NCBI GenBank assembly: GCA_003230085.1
Contig: QIGV01000069.1
Span: 1 to 44,002, forward strand
DNA length: 44,002 nt
Reading direction: 5' to 3'
From: Gammaproteobacteria bacterium
GTDB taxonomy: Bacteria > Pseudomonadota > Gammaproteobacteria > SZUA-140
In this document: piece by piece, positions 34,874 through 43,327 of the stretch
Layout: every line of letters starts with the position of its first letter
How positions within the stretch are numbered: position 1 is the first letter of the stretch
The notes under the pieces: generated by a model
What the model was told of the DNA's origin: nothing
Seen by the model: the letters and a program-made list of their open reading frames with translations, nothing else
Databases searched by the model: none
Position numbers and translations under genes: made by a program

Positions 34874-35245
34874 CTATCGAAAAGAGGCCTGTGACGGTAT
34901 GGCGGTTTCTTCCTGTTCCCACTGTGGCGTGCGTTGTTCGATAGATACCGACTCTATGGATTGTCTGCGGTCTTCCTGAATGCGCAGTCGGTTCTGTTTA
35001 GAAAAATTGATGATAAATGCGTAGAGTTCAGGGTGAATCTGATTCAGTTCTCTGGCGACCACCAGGCATTTTTGTCCCTGAATGATACAGGGCTGCACTA
35101 ACTCTGAATAACGCAATCTATTGTCAGGGCCAAAGCTGGCGAGAGACGCCGAGATCCGTTCGACCCAGTCTGAGGGTCTGAATTTGCCACCACTTTCTCG
35201 ATTTCCATCGATAATCAGACTATCCGGGAATGGTGTTTTTTTCAT
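34874..35245 (-). CDS. DUF3579-like protein
   Basis: SLIIDGNRESGGKFRPSDWVERISASLASFGPDNRLRYSELVQPCIIQGQKCLVVARELNQIHPELYAFIINFSKQNRLRI; family assignment from memory of the motif. Confidence 0.6.
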   Translation of the reverse strand: MKKTPFPDSLIIDGNRESGGKFRPSDWVERISASLASFGPDNRLRYSELVQPCIIQGQKCLVVARELNQIHPELYAFIINFSKQNRLRIQEDRRQSIESVSIEQRTPQWEQEETAIPSQASFR

Positions 35246-35510
35246 AATTTGGTATTTGTTTTTGGTTATATGTTGCTAGCGCTTCAGATGCGAAGTGATA
35301 GCAGAAAATAGAGTGATAATCCTATGCATATATCGTACATGGGAGGGAATTATTTAATATTTTACGACTGAAAACTCAGGTGAGAATCGAAAATTTCCAT
35401 AAGCCACGCAACTTACTGGATTATCATGCTGCTTGAAAAATGGTGTACAGTGATATCAGACAGTTAAATAGAGGTTTCGATCCAATGATTGATCAGCGGC
35501 GAGATTATTA

Positions 35511-36785
35511 ATGGTTGATAGAGGGTTGTTCAAAGGCGATATTTTACGGTTGGTTGCCAACAAACGTATTGGCATTATTATGCTGCTCGGATTTTCCTCT
35601 GGATTACCACTGGCGCTGACTTCCGGGACTTTACAGGCCTGGATGACCGTGGAGGATATTGATCTCACCACCATTGGGATTTTTACATTGGCCAGCCTGC
35701 CCTATACCTGGAAATTTCTGTGGGCGCCCTTCATGGACCGCTATATCCCACCCCTGTTTGGCCGCCGCCGCGGGTGGATCTTGCTGGCCCAAATTAGCCT
35801 GATTTTTGCGATCGGTGCGATGGCGATGACTTCGCCCAGTACCGCAACCTGGCAGATGGCGTTTCTGGCCTTGCTGGTCGTGTTTCTGTCCGCTTCTCAG
35901 GATATCGCTATCGATGCATACCGAACCGATGCCTTGCATGCCAGGGAGCGAGGTATCGGGGCTGCTGTTTTTGTAGGGGGTTATCGTATCGCTATGCTGG
36001 TCTCAGGCGCGTTGGCACTGATATTGGCGCAACATCTGGGTTGGCAGTTTACCTACTTTCTGATGGCCGGACTGATTGGAATTGGCATTCTGACAACGTT
36101 ATTCGCCGACAATCCGGACCTGGAGGCGCCACCGCCGGCATCGACCTGGGCGGCGATTCGTGATCCTTTCCGGGAATTTTTCTCGCGCCGCTCTGCAGTT
36201 GCCCTGTTGCTCATGATTGTGCTCTATAAATTCGGTGATGCCTTTGCCGGCACACTCACGACGGCTTTTCTGATACGTGATGTTGGTTTTGATCTGCAGG
36301 AGATCGGCTTGATCACCAAGGGAGCCGGCCTGGTGGCCAGTCTGTTTGGTGTCTTTTTTGGTGGTGTGCTGCTGGCGCAGATGGGACTGTATAAGGCCCT
36401 GATGGTCTTCGGGATTCTTCAGGCGCTGACCAACCTTGGATTCTGGTTATTGGCAGTAATTGGTAAAAATTTTCTGCTTATGGCAGTTGTAATCGGTATG
36501 GAAAATATTGCGGGTGGTATGGGTACTGCGGCATTTGTAGCCTTACTGATGGCGCTGTGCAATCACCGCTACAGCGCGACCCAGTTTGCACTGTTGTCCG
36601 CACTTGCTGCGGTAGGGCGCGTCTATCTGGGTCCTTTGGCAGGTTATATTCTTGACCAGCAACTGCTCGACTGGGCGGGATTTTTTCTCCTGACAACCGC
36701 TGCCGCGCTGCCCGGTCTATGGTTGTTGTGGAAAATGAAGGCGGCGGTTGTGGCCGCCGATGTGGATCAGCCGCAGCAGACTTAA
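35511..36785 (+). CDS. ampG: AmpG-like MFS transporter (muropeptide permease family)
   Basis: LLGFSSGLPLALTSGTLQAWM, YTWKFLWAPFMDRY, SASQDIAIDAYRTDAL, GNGMGTAAFVALLMALC-like motif (AGGMGTAAFVALLMALCNHRYSATQFALLSALAAVGRV). Confidence 0.9.
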   Translation: MVDRGLFKGDILRLVANKRIGIIMLLGFSSGLPLALTSGTLQAWMTVEDIDLTTIGIFTLASLPYTWKFLWAPFMDRYIPPLFGRRRGWILLAQISLIFAIGAMAMTSPSTATWQMAFLALLVVFLSASQDIAIDAYRTDALHARERGIGAAVFVGGYRIAMLVSGALALILAQHLGWQFTYFLMAGLIGIGILTTLFADNPDLEAPPPASTWAAIRDPFREFFSRRSAVALLLMIVLYKFGDAFAGTLTTAFLIRDVGFDLQEIGLITKGAGLVASLFGVFFGGVLLAQMGLYKALMVFGILQALTNLGFWLLAVIGKNFLLMAVVIGMENIAGGMGTAAFVALLMALCNHRYSATQFALLSALAAVGRVYLGPLAGYILDQQLLDWAGFFLLTTAAALPGLWLLWKMKAAVVAADVDQPQQT

Positions 36786-36820
36786 CCTCAGAGGGTTCAA
36801 TTCCCCGCAGCTTGCTGTGA
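36782..36820. repeat. Dispersed repeat copy A (partner at 43260-43322)
   Basis: ttaacctcagagggttcaattccccgcagct matches 43260-43290 at 28 of 31 positions; overlaps the ampG stop codon. Confidence 0.7.
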
Positions 36821-36825
36821 AATTT

Positions 36826-36866
36826 GTAGGAGCGGCTTTCACCCTCCGGGTACAAGCCGCTCCTAC
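36826..36866. repeat. REP-like palindrome
   Basis: GTAGGAGCGGCTT (36826-36838) and AAGCCGCTCCTAC (36854-36866), 13 bp perfect arms with a 15 nt loop, between convergent ampG and cca; sequence matches the GTAGGAGCGGCTT-type REP of gammaproteobacteria. Confidence 0.85.
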
Positions 36867-36898
36867 AGCCTAAAACTCTGCTGCTTGTGGTGGTGTAT

Positions 36899-38137
36899 TT
36901 AATCGATGTCAGGATCGTTCTTTTCGGTGCCATTCGAGATGGCATTGATGCGCAGCCGGCGTAATTCAGCGGCCAGTTCCAGGCCCTGTAATCCCTGTTC
37001 AACCAGAGTTCGCGGCTCAATGGAGAGTGCCTTACGGTATGCGTCGCGAAAAATGATTGCCTGGGGGTAGGGCTGTTTTTCCAGACCCAGTCGTCCTCGG
37101 GCATCAGCTTCACAGGTGAGCAAGAAAGCATCCAGGCGTTCAGGGCGACGGAAGACATCCAGTGACTCCAGGGTCTTGAGCAGGGTGTCTGGACGCAATT
37201 CAGCTGCACGATGGCAGTGGGTATGATAGCGCGCAACCCCGATGGCCAAGTCACGATAGCGGTTGGGAATGCGCAACCGCTTGCAGAGCCCTTGAATCAG
37301 CTTCACGCTGCGTTTTTCATGGCCTGTGTGGCTTGGCCATAATGATTTGGGCGTTGTGCCCTTGCCCAGGTCATGAACCAGTGCGGCGAAACGTACTTGT
37401 ATATCCTGGGACAGATGCACGGCCTGCTCAAGTACCATCATGGTATGCAGGCCGGTGTCGATTTCAGGGTGATATTCCGGACGCTGCGGAATGCCATAAA
37501 GGCAATCTATTTCAGGGAACAACACTTCCAGTGCATGGCAGTCACGCAGCACTTTGAAAAATTCCGTAGGATTTTCTTCCCCCAGGGCACGCTCCATTTC
37601 GGCCCATACTCGCTCTGCCGTTAGCGTTGCCACTTCGCCTTTTTTGACCAAGGCGTGCATGAGTTCGCAGGTTTCCGGTGCTACGCTGAAGCCGAGTGAT
37701 TTGAAGCGGGCGGCAAAGCGCGCCACTCTCAGAATACGCACAGGATCTTCACTGAAGGCAGGCGATACATGGCGCAGGATGCGCTGTTTCAAATCATCGC
37801 AGCCACCATAGGGATCAATAAGTTCACCATCATCTGTTTCGGCCATAGCGTTGATGGTCAGGTCCCGACGCCTGAGATCATCTTCCAGAGTCACGTCAGG
37901 GTCGGTATGGACCTGGAAGCCCCCGTAACCCGGTGCGATCTTGCGCTCCGTTCTCGCCAGGGCATATTCTTCATGCGTATCAGGATGCAGGAAAACCGGA
38001 AAATGACGCCCGACCTGCCGGTAGCCCTTGGCCAGCATCTCCGTTGGGCTAGAGCCAGTGACGACCCAGTCCTGGTCATCAACTGGCAGATTCAGCAGTC
38101 TGTCACGTACCGCCCCACCTACCCTGTAAATGACCAA
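36899..38137 (-). CDS. cca: Multifunctional CCA tRNA nucleotidyltransferase with HD domain
   Basis: YRVGGAVRDRLLNLPVDDQDWVVTGSSPTEML, DLRRRDLTINAMAETDDGELIDPYGG, RILRVARFAARF, ALVHDLGKGTTP. Confidence 0.96.
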   Translation of the reverse strand: MVIYRVGGAVRDRLLNLPVDDQDWVVTGSSPTEMLAKGYRQVGRHFPVFLHPDTHEEYALARTERKIAPGYGGFQVHTDPDVTLEDDLRRRDLTINAMAETDDGELIDPYGGCDDLKQRILRHVSPAFSEDPVRILRVARFAARFKSLGFSVAPETCELMHALVKKGEVATLTAERVWAEMERALGEENPTEFFKVLRDCHALEVLFPEIDCLYGIPQRPEYHPEIDTGLHTMMVLEQAVHLSQDIQVRFAALVHDLGKGTTPKSLWPSHTGHEKRSVKLIQGLCKRLRIPNRYRDLAIGVARYHTHCHRAAELRPDTLLKTLESLDVFRRPERLDAFLLTCEADARGRLGLEKQPYPQAIIFRDAYRKALSIEPRTLVEQGLQGLELAAELRRLRINAISNGTEKNDPDID

Positions 38138-38150
38138 TGGCTTGTTTTAC

Positions 38151-39140
38151 TTAGTATTCGTGACGGGCCAAATCACGATATTTGACAAGGCGGCCGCAGT
38201 GGGATTTATTGAGGAGGTAAGCGGGTACGATTTCTTCAATTGCATGCAACTTGGTATTAAAAAACTCGGGTAGTTTTGAGCGACATACACTGTCGACTTG
38301 CAGACTGAGGTAGTTGTCATAAGTGAAAAGCTTGCCGGGTAGTTTTCCCATTATTTTTGCCTGTAGTTTGGACAGGCCGTCACTAAGTTCTATGATCTGA
38401 CGATTGATTTTCAGCATGTGAATGGTAAATTCCATCAGTTGTAGCAGGGTATAAGTGCGAGGGCCGCATAAGTTATAACGCTGCCCGATGGTTTGCCTGT
38501 TTTCCAGAGATGCCACCATAATGTCGACAACATCACCGACATAGATGGGCGCAAAACGGGTTTGGGGACAGGCCAGAGGAATCACAATTGGTGCCATTTT
38601 CAGTAACCTGGCAAAATGACTGAACAGGTGGTCACCGGTACCAAAGATGACTGAGGGGCGGAAACTGGTGACCTCCAGGCTCTCAACGGCATGAACCAGA
38701 TTTTCTCCTTCACCCTTGGATTTGAGATATTGGCTGAGCCCACCCTTTGCATCGGCATTGAGTGCACTCATATGGAGTAAACGGGTAATACCGTTTTCCT
38801 GGCAGGCTTGAATAATCTTGCTGGGCAGTTCTGCGTGGACCTTTCTGAATTCATTGCGCTGGCTTTCGTTGAGAATCGCCACCAGGTTGATAACGATACT
38901 GCATCCAGAAAACAGCTTGCGCAGTGTTGATGTGTTATGAATGTCTGCTTGTACCAGATCAATTTCGGGTAGGACGGTAAGCTCCCGGTGCCGCTCAGGC
39001 CGTTGCGAGGGCACGCGCACTTGATAGCCTGACTCAACCAGCTTGCTGACCAAGTGCTGTCCAACAAACCCGCTTCCGCCCAGAACGCAGATCAGGGGCT
39101 TGTCTGACCGCTTAAACTTCAGTTGCATCATTCCCTCCAT
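38151..39140 (-). CDS. Complex I NDUFA9-subunit-like NAD(P)-binding epimerase family protein
   Basis: ICVLGGSGFVGQHLVSKLVESGYQVRVPSQRPERHRELTVLPEIDLVQADIHN; TSFRPSVIFGTGDHLFSHFARLLKMAPIVIPLACPQTRFAPIYVGDVVD. Confidence 0.88.
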   Translation of the reverse strand: MEGMMQLKFKRSDKPLICVLGGSGFVGQHLVSKLVESGYQVRVPSQRPERHRELTVLPEIDLVQADIHNTSTLRKLFSGCSIVINLVAILNESQRNEFRKVHAELPSKIIQACQENGITRLLHMSALNADAKGGLSQYLKSKGEGENLVHAVESLEVTSFRPSVIFGTGDHLFSHFARLLKMAPIVIPLACPQTRFAPIYVGDVVDIMVASLENRQTIGQRYNLCGPRTYTLLQLMEFTIHMLKINRQIIELSDGLSKLQAKIMGKLPGKLFTYDNYLSLQVDSVCRSKLPEFFNTKLHAIEEIVPAYLLNKSHCGRLVKYRDLARHEY

Positions 39141-39182
39141 ATAAATCTATTTGTATTAAAAATATTTTCCTGATCATGCATA

Positions 39183-39298
39183 TGCCAAACCGGTCATGAC
39201 AGCAGATTGTTTGCCGCTGTCCAGTGGTGCTAGTGATAGTATACCCTGTGTTAATCTTGTTGCATCCAGTGTGTTGTTGAATATCAGCCGGTTTGGCA
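39183..39298. repeat. Inverted repeat TGCCAAACCGG/CCGGTTTGGCA
   Basis: 11 bp perfect arms at 39183-39193 and 39288-39298, 94 bp apart, in an otherwise unassigned ~400 bp intergenic region. Confidence 0.6.
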
Positions 39299-39500
39299 AA
39301 TGGGGAGGGTAGAAACATGGCGCTAAGTGTCGGTCAATCCCGCAACGGGGGGAAAACTTAAAGAAATCGCTGCCTGGAGCGGGCAGTCCTATTAGTACCA
39401 CAATGGGCAGGAACATCGTTGGAATAATGTTGTGCCATCATCATTAGGTATCGTATTAGTGGGCGGGATGGTCAAGTGTGATACACGCCTGATTTTATAA

Positions 39501-39542
39501 CGGCATCAAGACCTCAAGACCTTAAGACCAGTTAAGATGCCG
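39501..39542 (-). terminator. Possible terminator/hairpin downstream of cyclophilin gene with tandem repeat in the loop
   Basis: CGGCATC (39501-39507) and GATGCCG (39536-39542) 7 bp perfect arms; loop consists of CAAGACCT/TAAGACC short repeats. Confidence 0.4.
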
Positions 39543-39546
39543 ATTA

Positions 39547-40062
39547 TTATTGATCCAGTACCTTGTTCCATTCATCCAGCTGTGGCTGGTGTGCTGCAAG
39601 CAACTCCGTGACATCCCCTGCAATGGTAATGTGCTCGATGGCATCACTCTGGGCAATGACATTGACGACATCTTGATCGGCTGAATCGACTACTTGTCCG
39701 AAAACCGTGTGCTTGCCGTCCAGCCAGGGGGTGGGCACATGGGTGATAAAAAACTGACTGCCGTTGGTGCCGGGACCAGCATTTGCCATGGACAGTTTTC
39801 CTGGCGCATCATGACAGCGTTCGGATGAGCATTCATCCTGGAAGCGGTAACCAGGCCCACCGCTGCCGGTGCCCGACGGACATCCGCCCTGTATCATGAA
39901 GTCATCCAGAACACGGTGGAAATTTAGGCCATCATAATATTTCCGCTGTACCAGATTGACAAAGTTGCAGACGGTTAGCGGCGCCTGTTCTGGAAATAGC
40001 TCAAGGTTGATATCGCCCTTGCTGGTGCTGATGGTGGCGCGGATCGTGCTGTTTTCTGTCAT
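39547..40062 (-). CDS. ppiB: Peptidyl-prolyl cis-trans isomerase (cyclophilin)
   Basis: [85 protein letters not shown]. Confidence 0.95.
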   Translation of the reverse strand: MTENSTIRATISTSKGDINLELFPEQAPLTVCNFVNLVQRKYYDGLNFHRVLDDFMIQGGCPSGTGSGGPGYRFQDECSSERCHDAPGKLSMANAGPGTNGSQFFITHVPTPWLDGKHTVFGQVVDSADQDVVNVIAQSDAIEHITIAGDVTELLAAHQPQLDEWNKVLDQ

Positions 40063-40086
40063 TTATCTGTTCCTGAATGTTAGCGT

Positions 40087-40569
40087 TTAATCACGAAAAT
40101 TTTCAAACTGAAGAGGCATCTCGTTTTCCCCCTCCCGCAACAGGGCAATCACTTGTTGCAGGTCGTCACGTTTTTTACCGGATACGCGGATCTTTTCTCC
40201 CTGGATGCTTGCCTGGACCTTTAGTTTACGATCCTTGATCTGTTTTACGATTTTTTTTGCCAGTGGTGCCTCTAGCCCCTGGCGCAGGATTATGGTCTGA
40301 TGAGCATCCTTGCCGAAGATCTGTGGGTCATCAATTTGCAGGCAGGCAATATCAATACCCCGCTTGGTCAATTTATTTTGTAGCATATCCAGCATTTGCT
40401 GTAGCTGAAAGTCACTTTGACTGCGCATGATAATTTTGCCTTCATCCTGCTCAAAGCGGGAATCGCTACCCTTGAAATCAAAGCGTGTGCCCACCTCGCG
40501 GTTAGCCTGGTCCACGGCATTGCTGACTTCATGCTGGTCAAACTCTGAAACGATATCGAAAGTTGGCAT
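40087..40569 (-). CDS. yajQ: YajQ family protein
   Basis: MPTFDIVSEFDQHEVSNAVDQANREVGTRFDFKGSDSRFE; VSGKKRDDLQQVIALLRE. Confidence 0.96.
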   Translation of the reverse strand: MPTFDIVSEFDQHEVSNAVDQANREVGTRFDFKGSDSRFEQDEGKIIMRSQSDFQLQQMLDMLQNKLTKRGIDIACLQIDDPQIFGKDAHQTIILRQGLEAPLAKKIVKQIKDRKLKVQASIQGEKIRVSGKKRDDLQQVIALLREGENEMPLQFENFRD

Positions 40570-40703
40570 AACGGCGACTTTGTCTTTCTACCTCAAATCT
40601 GCGTTGCGTGTAATATACACTAAAACCTTTGAATTGAGGAAGCGTACGAAAGTCAGTCCTGACACAGGTCAGTGTGTTAGGGAGTCGTTATGAAGGGACC
40701 ACT

Positions 40704-41357
40704 ATGCCAGATGTTGATAACAAAACCTGTCCTTTATGCCAATCCCACAAGGCAGAAACCTATTTCCAGGACCGAAAACGGGCCTATTACCGCTGTCCGA
40801 TATGTCTGCTGGTCTATGTGCCGCGCGAGTACCATCTTGGGCGTGACGAGGAAAAACAGCGTTATGATTCGCATCAGAATAACCCTGATGACCCGGCTTA
40901 TCGTCGTTTTCTCAATCAGTTGATGAGCCCCCTGGTGACACGTCTCAGGCCCGGCCAGCGGGGTATCGATTTTGGCTCAGGGCCGGGCCCGGCCCTGGCC
41001 ACCATGTTTGGCGAAAATGGCTATGAAATGCTGAATTACGATATTTTCTATGCAAATGATGAGGATGTATTACAGCAGCAATACGATTTTCTTACCTGTA
41101 CCGAGACCATGGAGCATTTCGCCAGCCCCGGGGCTGAGTGGGAACGCTTTCTACATCTGGTAAAAATAGGTGGTTGGCTGGGTATCATGACGCAAATGCT
41201 GGAGGACGGTATCGATTTCGGCAGCTGGTATTACAAGAACGATGAAACCCATATCTGCTTTTATGCTCGGGAGACATTTCAATTTCTGGCTGAGCGATAT
41301 GGTCTGTCTGCTACGTTTGTCAGCGCTTCGGTAATCTTGCTTAAACGGGAGGCATGA
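40704..41357 (+). CDS. Class I SAM-dependent methyltransferase with N-terminal zinc ribbon
   Basis: CPLCQSHKAETYFQDRKRAYYRCPICLLVYV; RGIDFGSGPGPALATMFGENGYEMLNYDIFY; TCTETMEHFASPGAEWERFLHLVKIGGWLGIMTQML. Start set at the internal ATG (MPDVDN). Confidence 0.85.
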   Translation: MPDVDNKTCPLCQSHKAETYFQDRKRAYYRCPICLLVYVPREYHLGRDEEKQRYDSHQNNPDDPAYRRFLNQLMSPLVTRLRPGQRGIDFGSGPGPALATMFGENGYEMLNYDIFYANDEDVLQQQYDFLTCTETMEHFASPGAEWERFLHLVKIGGWLGIMTQMLEDGIDFGSWYYKNDETHICFYARETFQFLAERYGLSATFVSASVILLKREA

Positions 41358-41406
41358 ACAGCGACATTACCGACAGAGAGGAAGGTAATACGTATTGGGT
41401 AAGGTG

Positions 41407-42399
41407 CTATTCCAGATGCCAGCCCCAGAACCTGAGAAATTCTGCAAAATCCCACATATCCGATGCGCTTCGCTTCCAGGGCCGCAGGCTGGTGTAGAAA
41501 ACCGTGCCAGTATCATCGCGAGGGCCATATTCCTTATCGACGCCCACATGCGCATCAAAGACCCACCAACTCATAAACAGAAATTCATAAGGTTTGAATG
41601 AATTTTTCACATAACCTTTGCTGGCGCCGGTGTCATGATAGAAGGATGTTGAGTCACCATTCAGGGGTAGCCTTTTTAGTTGTGCCATGTGTTCTATTTT
41701 GCCTGGCATCACTTCGTAGTTATCGTCCAGTTTTCTCATGTTTAGAACGCTGACACCACTCACACGGTGTGTGGCGTTCTTCACCGTGATGAGTAGTCGG
41801 TATTGATCTGAAAAAGGCAACGGATATCGCACCACACCGGGCAGGGTAATTCCGAAAACCTGTTGTTCTTCCCTGTTCCAGCTTTCAGGGAAGGCGCTTT
41901 CAGGCATGAAGTTGGTGGGAATGAAGGCTAGATAGCAGCCACAGGTATGGACGGTTGTGATCAGGATTGGCTGGCGCACTTCATTAAGGGTGATGATGAT
42001 AAACAGACCACCATTTTTTCCTGTGGTGAGGTGGAGGTTAGGCACTTTTTCAAAGTGAACTCGGTATATCAGGTTGGTGTATGTTGAATGATTAATGCGA
42101 AAGTCACGTTGCTGAAAGTAGTATGTGGGTATATTCGTATCAATGAAAATCTCTTCCTTCCCCCGCTGATCATAGCGAGCGGCTGCCGTCCCGATGCGGT
42201 TATAGAGGTGATGTGGGGATTCCGGAATGATAACGGGCGCATAGCGGGCCGATAGGGAATTTTGACCAGCGACCACGTAGGCCAGTGCGTCTCGGGGGCC
42301 TGTGACCTGCCCAGGGCCAGGTGCTGGTGAGATAGCAGCACATGCTGTCAACGCCAGCACTGACAGAGCGAATACTATCAGTGTATAGGGGTTGGCCAC
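41407..42399 (-). CDS. Hypothetical lipoprotein
   Basis: LIVFALSVLALTACAAISPAPGPG lipobox; 330 aa with no domain I recognise. Confidence 0.7.
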   Translation of the reverse strand: MANPYTLIVFALSVLALTACAAISPAPGPGQVTGPRDALAYVVAGQNSLSARYAPVIIPESPHHLYNRIGTAAARYDQRGKEEIFIDTNIPTYYFQQRDFRINHSTYTNLIYRVHFEKVPNLHLTTGKNGGLFIIITLNEVRQPILITTVHTCGCYLAFIPTNFMPESAFPESWNREEQQVFGITLPGVVRYPLPFSDQYRLLITVKNATHRVSGVSVLNMRKLDDNYEVMPGKIEHMAQLKRLPLNGDSTSFYHDTGASKGYVKNSFKPYEFLFMSWWVFDAHVGVDKEYGPRDDTGTVFYTSLRPWKRSASDMWDFAEFLRFWGWHLE

Positions 42400-42409
42400 T
42401 TTTATAATT

Positions 42410-42718
42410 TTATGTGCGCTCCGCAGTATCCTGCCGTTGACGGCAGTGGGAGATATACGTATTGAGATGCACGATTGTCAGGTTGCGACTGATGAAAGGT
42501 CCCTGGATTGTCCCGCCGCGGGCATTAAAATACCAGCCCGGATTTTGATTACGAAAGCCTGCTTGATAAAAAATTCTATCGCTGTTGAATACAGGTGGAT
42601 TCTGGGGAGGTGTTTCCTGCATCGTGTCTGCCCGCTTTGTGTCGTCTTGTGACGCATGCTGTTCAACGTCAGGAACGGTTTTGTCAAACAGGGAAACAAT
42701 ATTGCTGAATAGGGCCAT
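42410..42718 (-). CDS. Small protein with a GYF/DUF4339-like C-terminal motif
   Basis: NPGWYFNARGGTIQGPFISRNLTIVHLNTY; 10 bp gap to the downstream lipoprotein gene suggests one operon. Start set at MALFSNIV. Confidence 0.55.
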   Translation of the reverse strand: MALFSNIVSLFDKTVPDVEQHASQDDTKRADTMQETPPQNPPVFNSDRIFYQAGFRNQNPGWYFNARGGTIQGPFISRNLTIVHLNTYISHCRQRQDTAERT

Positions 42719-42814
42719 TGTCGTCTCCAAAGGTATTTGCTATTACCTAACCCTGGTCCGTTCTCTCTGTATAGAGAAATGATATCATGATCGGTCTTGT
42801 CGGAAACAGTTATC

Positions 42815-43255
42815 TTACAGGCAGGTATAGCTGTTTTTCAGTGTTTTCGCTAATTTATCGCGAATGTTCTCAACAGCATCGGATGTGTAGGGGATGGCTG
42901 GCAGTTTCCCCCATACCGGCGCCGGCCAGACAGGGTCATGTTTATAGCGCACGATGTGGTGCAGGTGCAGTTGTGGAACGACATTACCCAGCGCGGCAAT
43001 ATTCATTTTATCGGCTGAGAATATTGCGGCCAATTGTGCGGCCAGATAGCTGGACTCGTGTTGTAGGCAGATCTGGTCTTCTGTCGACAGTTGATAGATT
43101 TCACAGACATTCTTGCGGTCCGGCACCAGGATAAACCAGGGGTAATTGGCATCGTTCATCAATAGCACCAGAGACAGTGGAAATCTTCCCAGTACGATGC
43201 AATCCTCTGCGAGCCGGGGGTGTAATGTAGAGGCTATGTTGTGATTTTCGGGCAT
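42815..43255 (-). CDS. HIT domain protein
   Basis: HPRLAEDCIVLGRFPLSLVLLMNDANYPWFILVPDRKNVCEIYQL; QLHLHHIVRY HIT-type motif. Confidence 0.9.
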   Translation of the reverse strand: MPENHNIASTLHPRLAEDCIVLGRFPLSLVLLMNDANYPWFILVPDRKNVCEIYQLSTEDQICLQHESSYLAAQLAAIFSADKMNIAALGNVVPQLHLHHIVRYKHDPVWPAPVWGKLPAIPYTSDAVENIRDKLAKTLKNSYTCL

Positions 43256-43259
43256 GATT

Positions 43260-43322
43260 TTAATCTCAGAGGGTTCAATTCCTCGCTGCTACAACATAAT
43301 ACCCCGTCAGCTTGTGGCGGGG
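43260..43322. repeat. Dispersed repeat copy B plus adjacent palindrome
   Basis: ttaatctcagagggttcaattcctcgctgct (43260-43290) matches copy A; followed by CCCCGtcagcttgtggCGGGG hairpin at 43302-43322. Confidence 0.65.
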
Positions 43323-43327
43323 AAAAT

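Noticed and set aside
36790-36807. tRNA T-arm-like sequence GGGTTCAATTCCC in the dispersed repeat (also at 43271-43283)
   Set aside because: Only about 3 bp of T-stem can pair and there is no acceptor, anticodon or D-arm context; better explained as a dispersed repeat.
36478-37254. 258-aa minus-strand ORF spanning the ampG 3' end, the REP and cca
   Set aside because: Overlaps two real genes and reads through a REP element; translation is low complexity and not protein-like.
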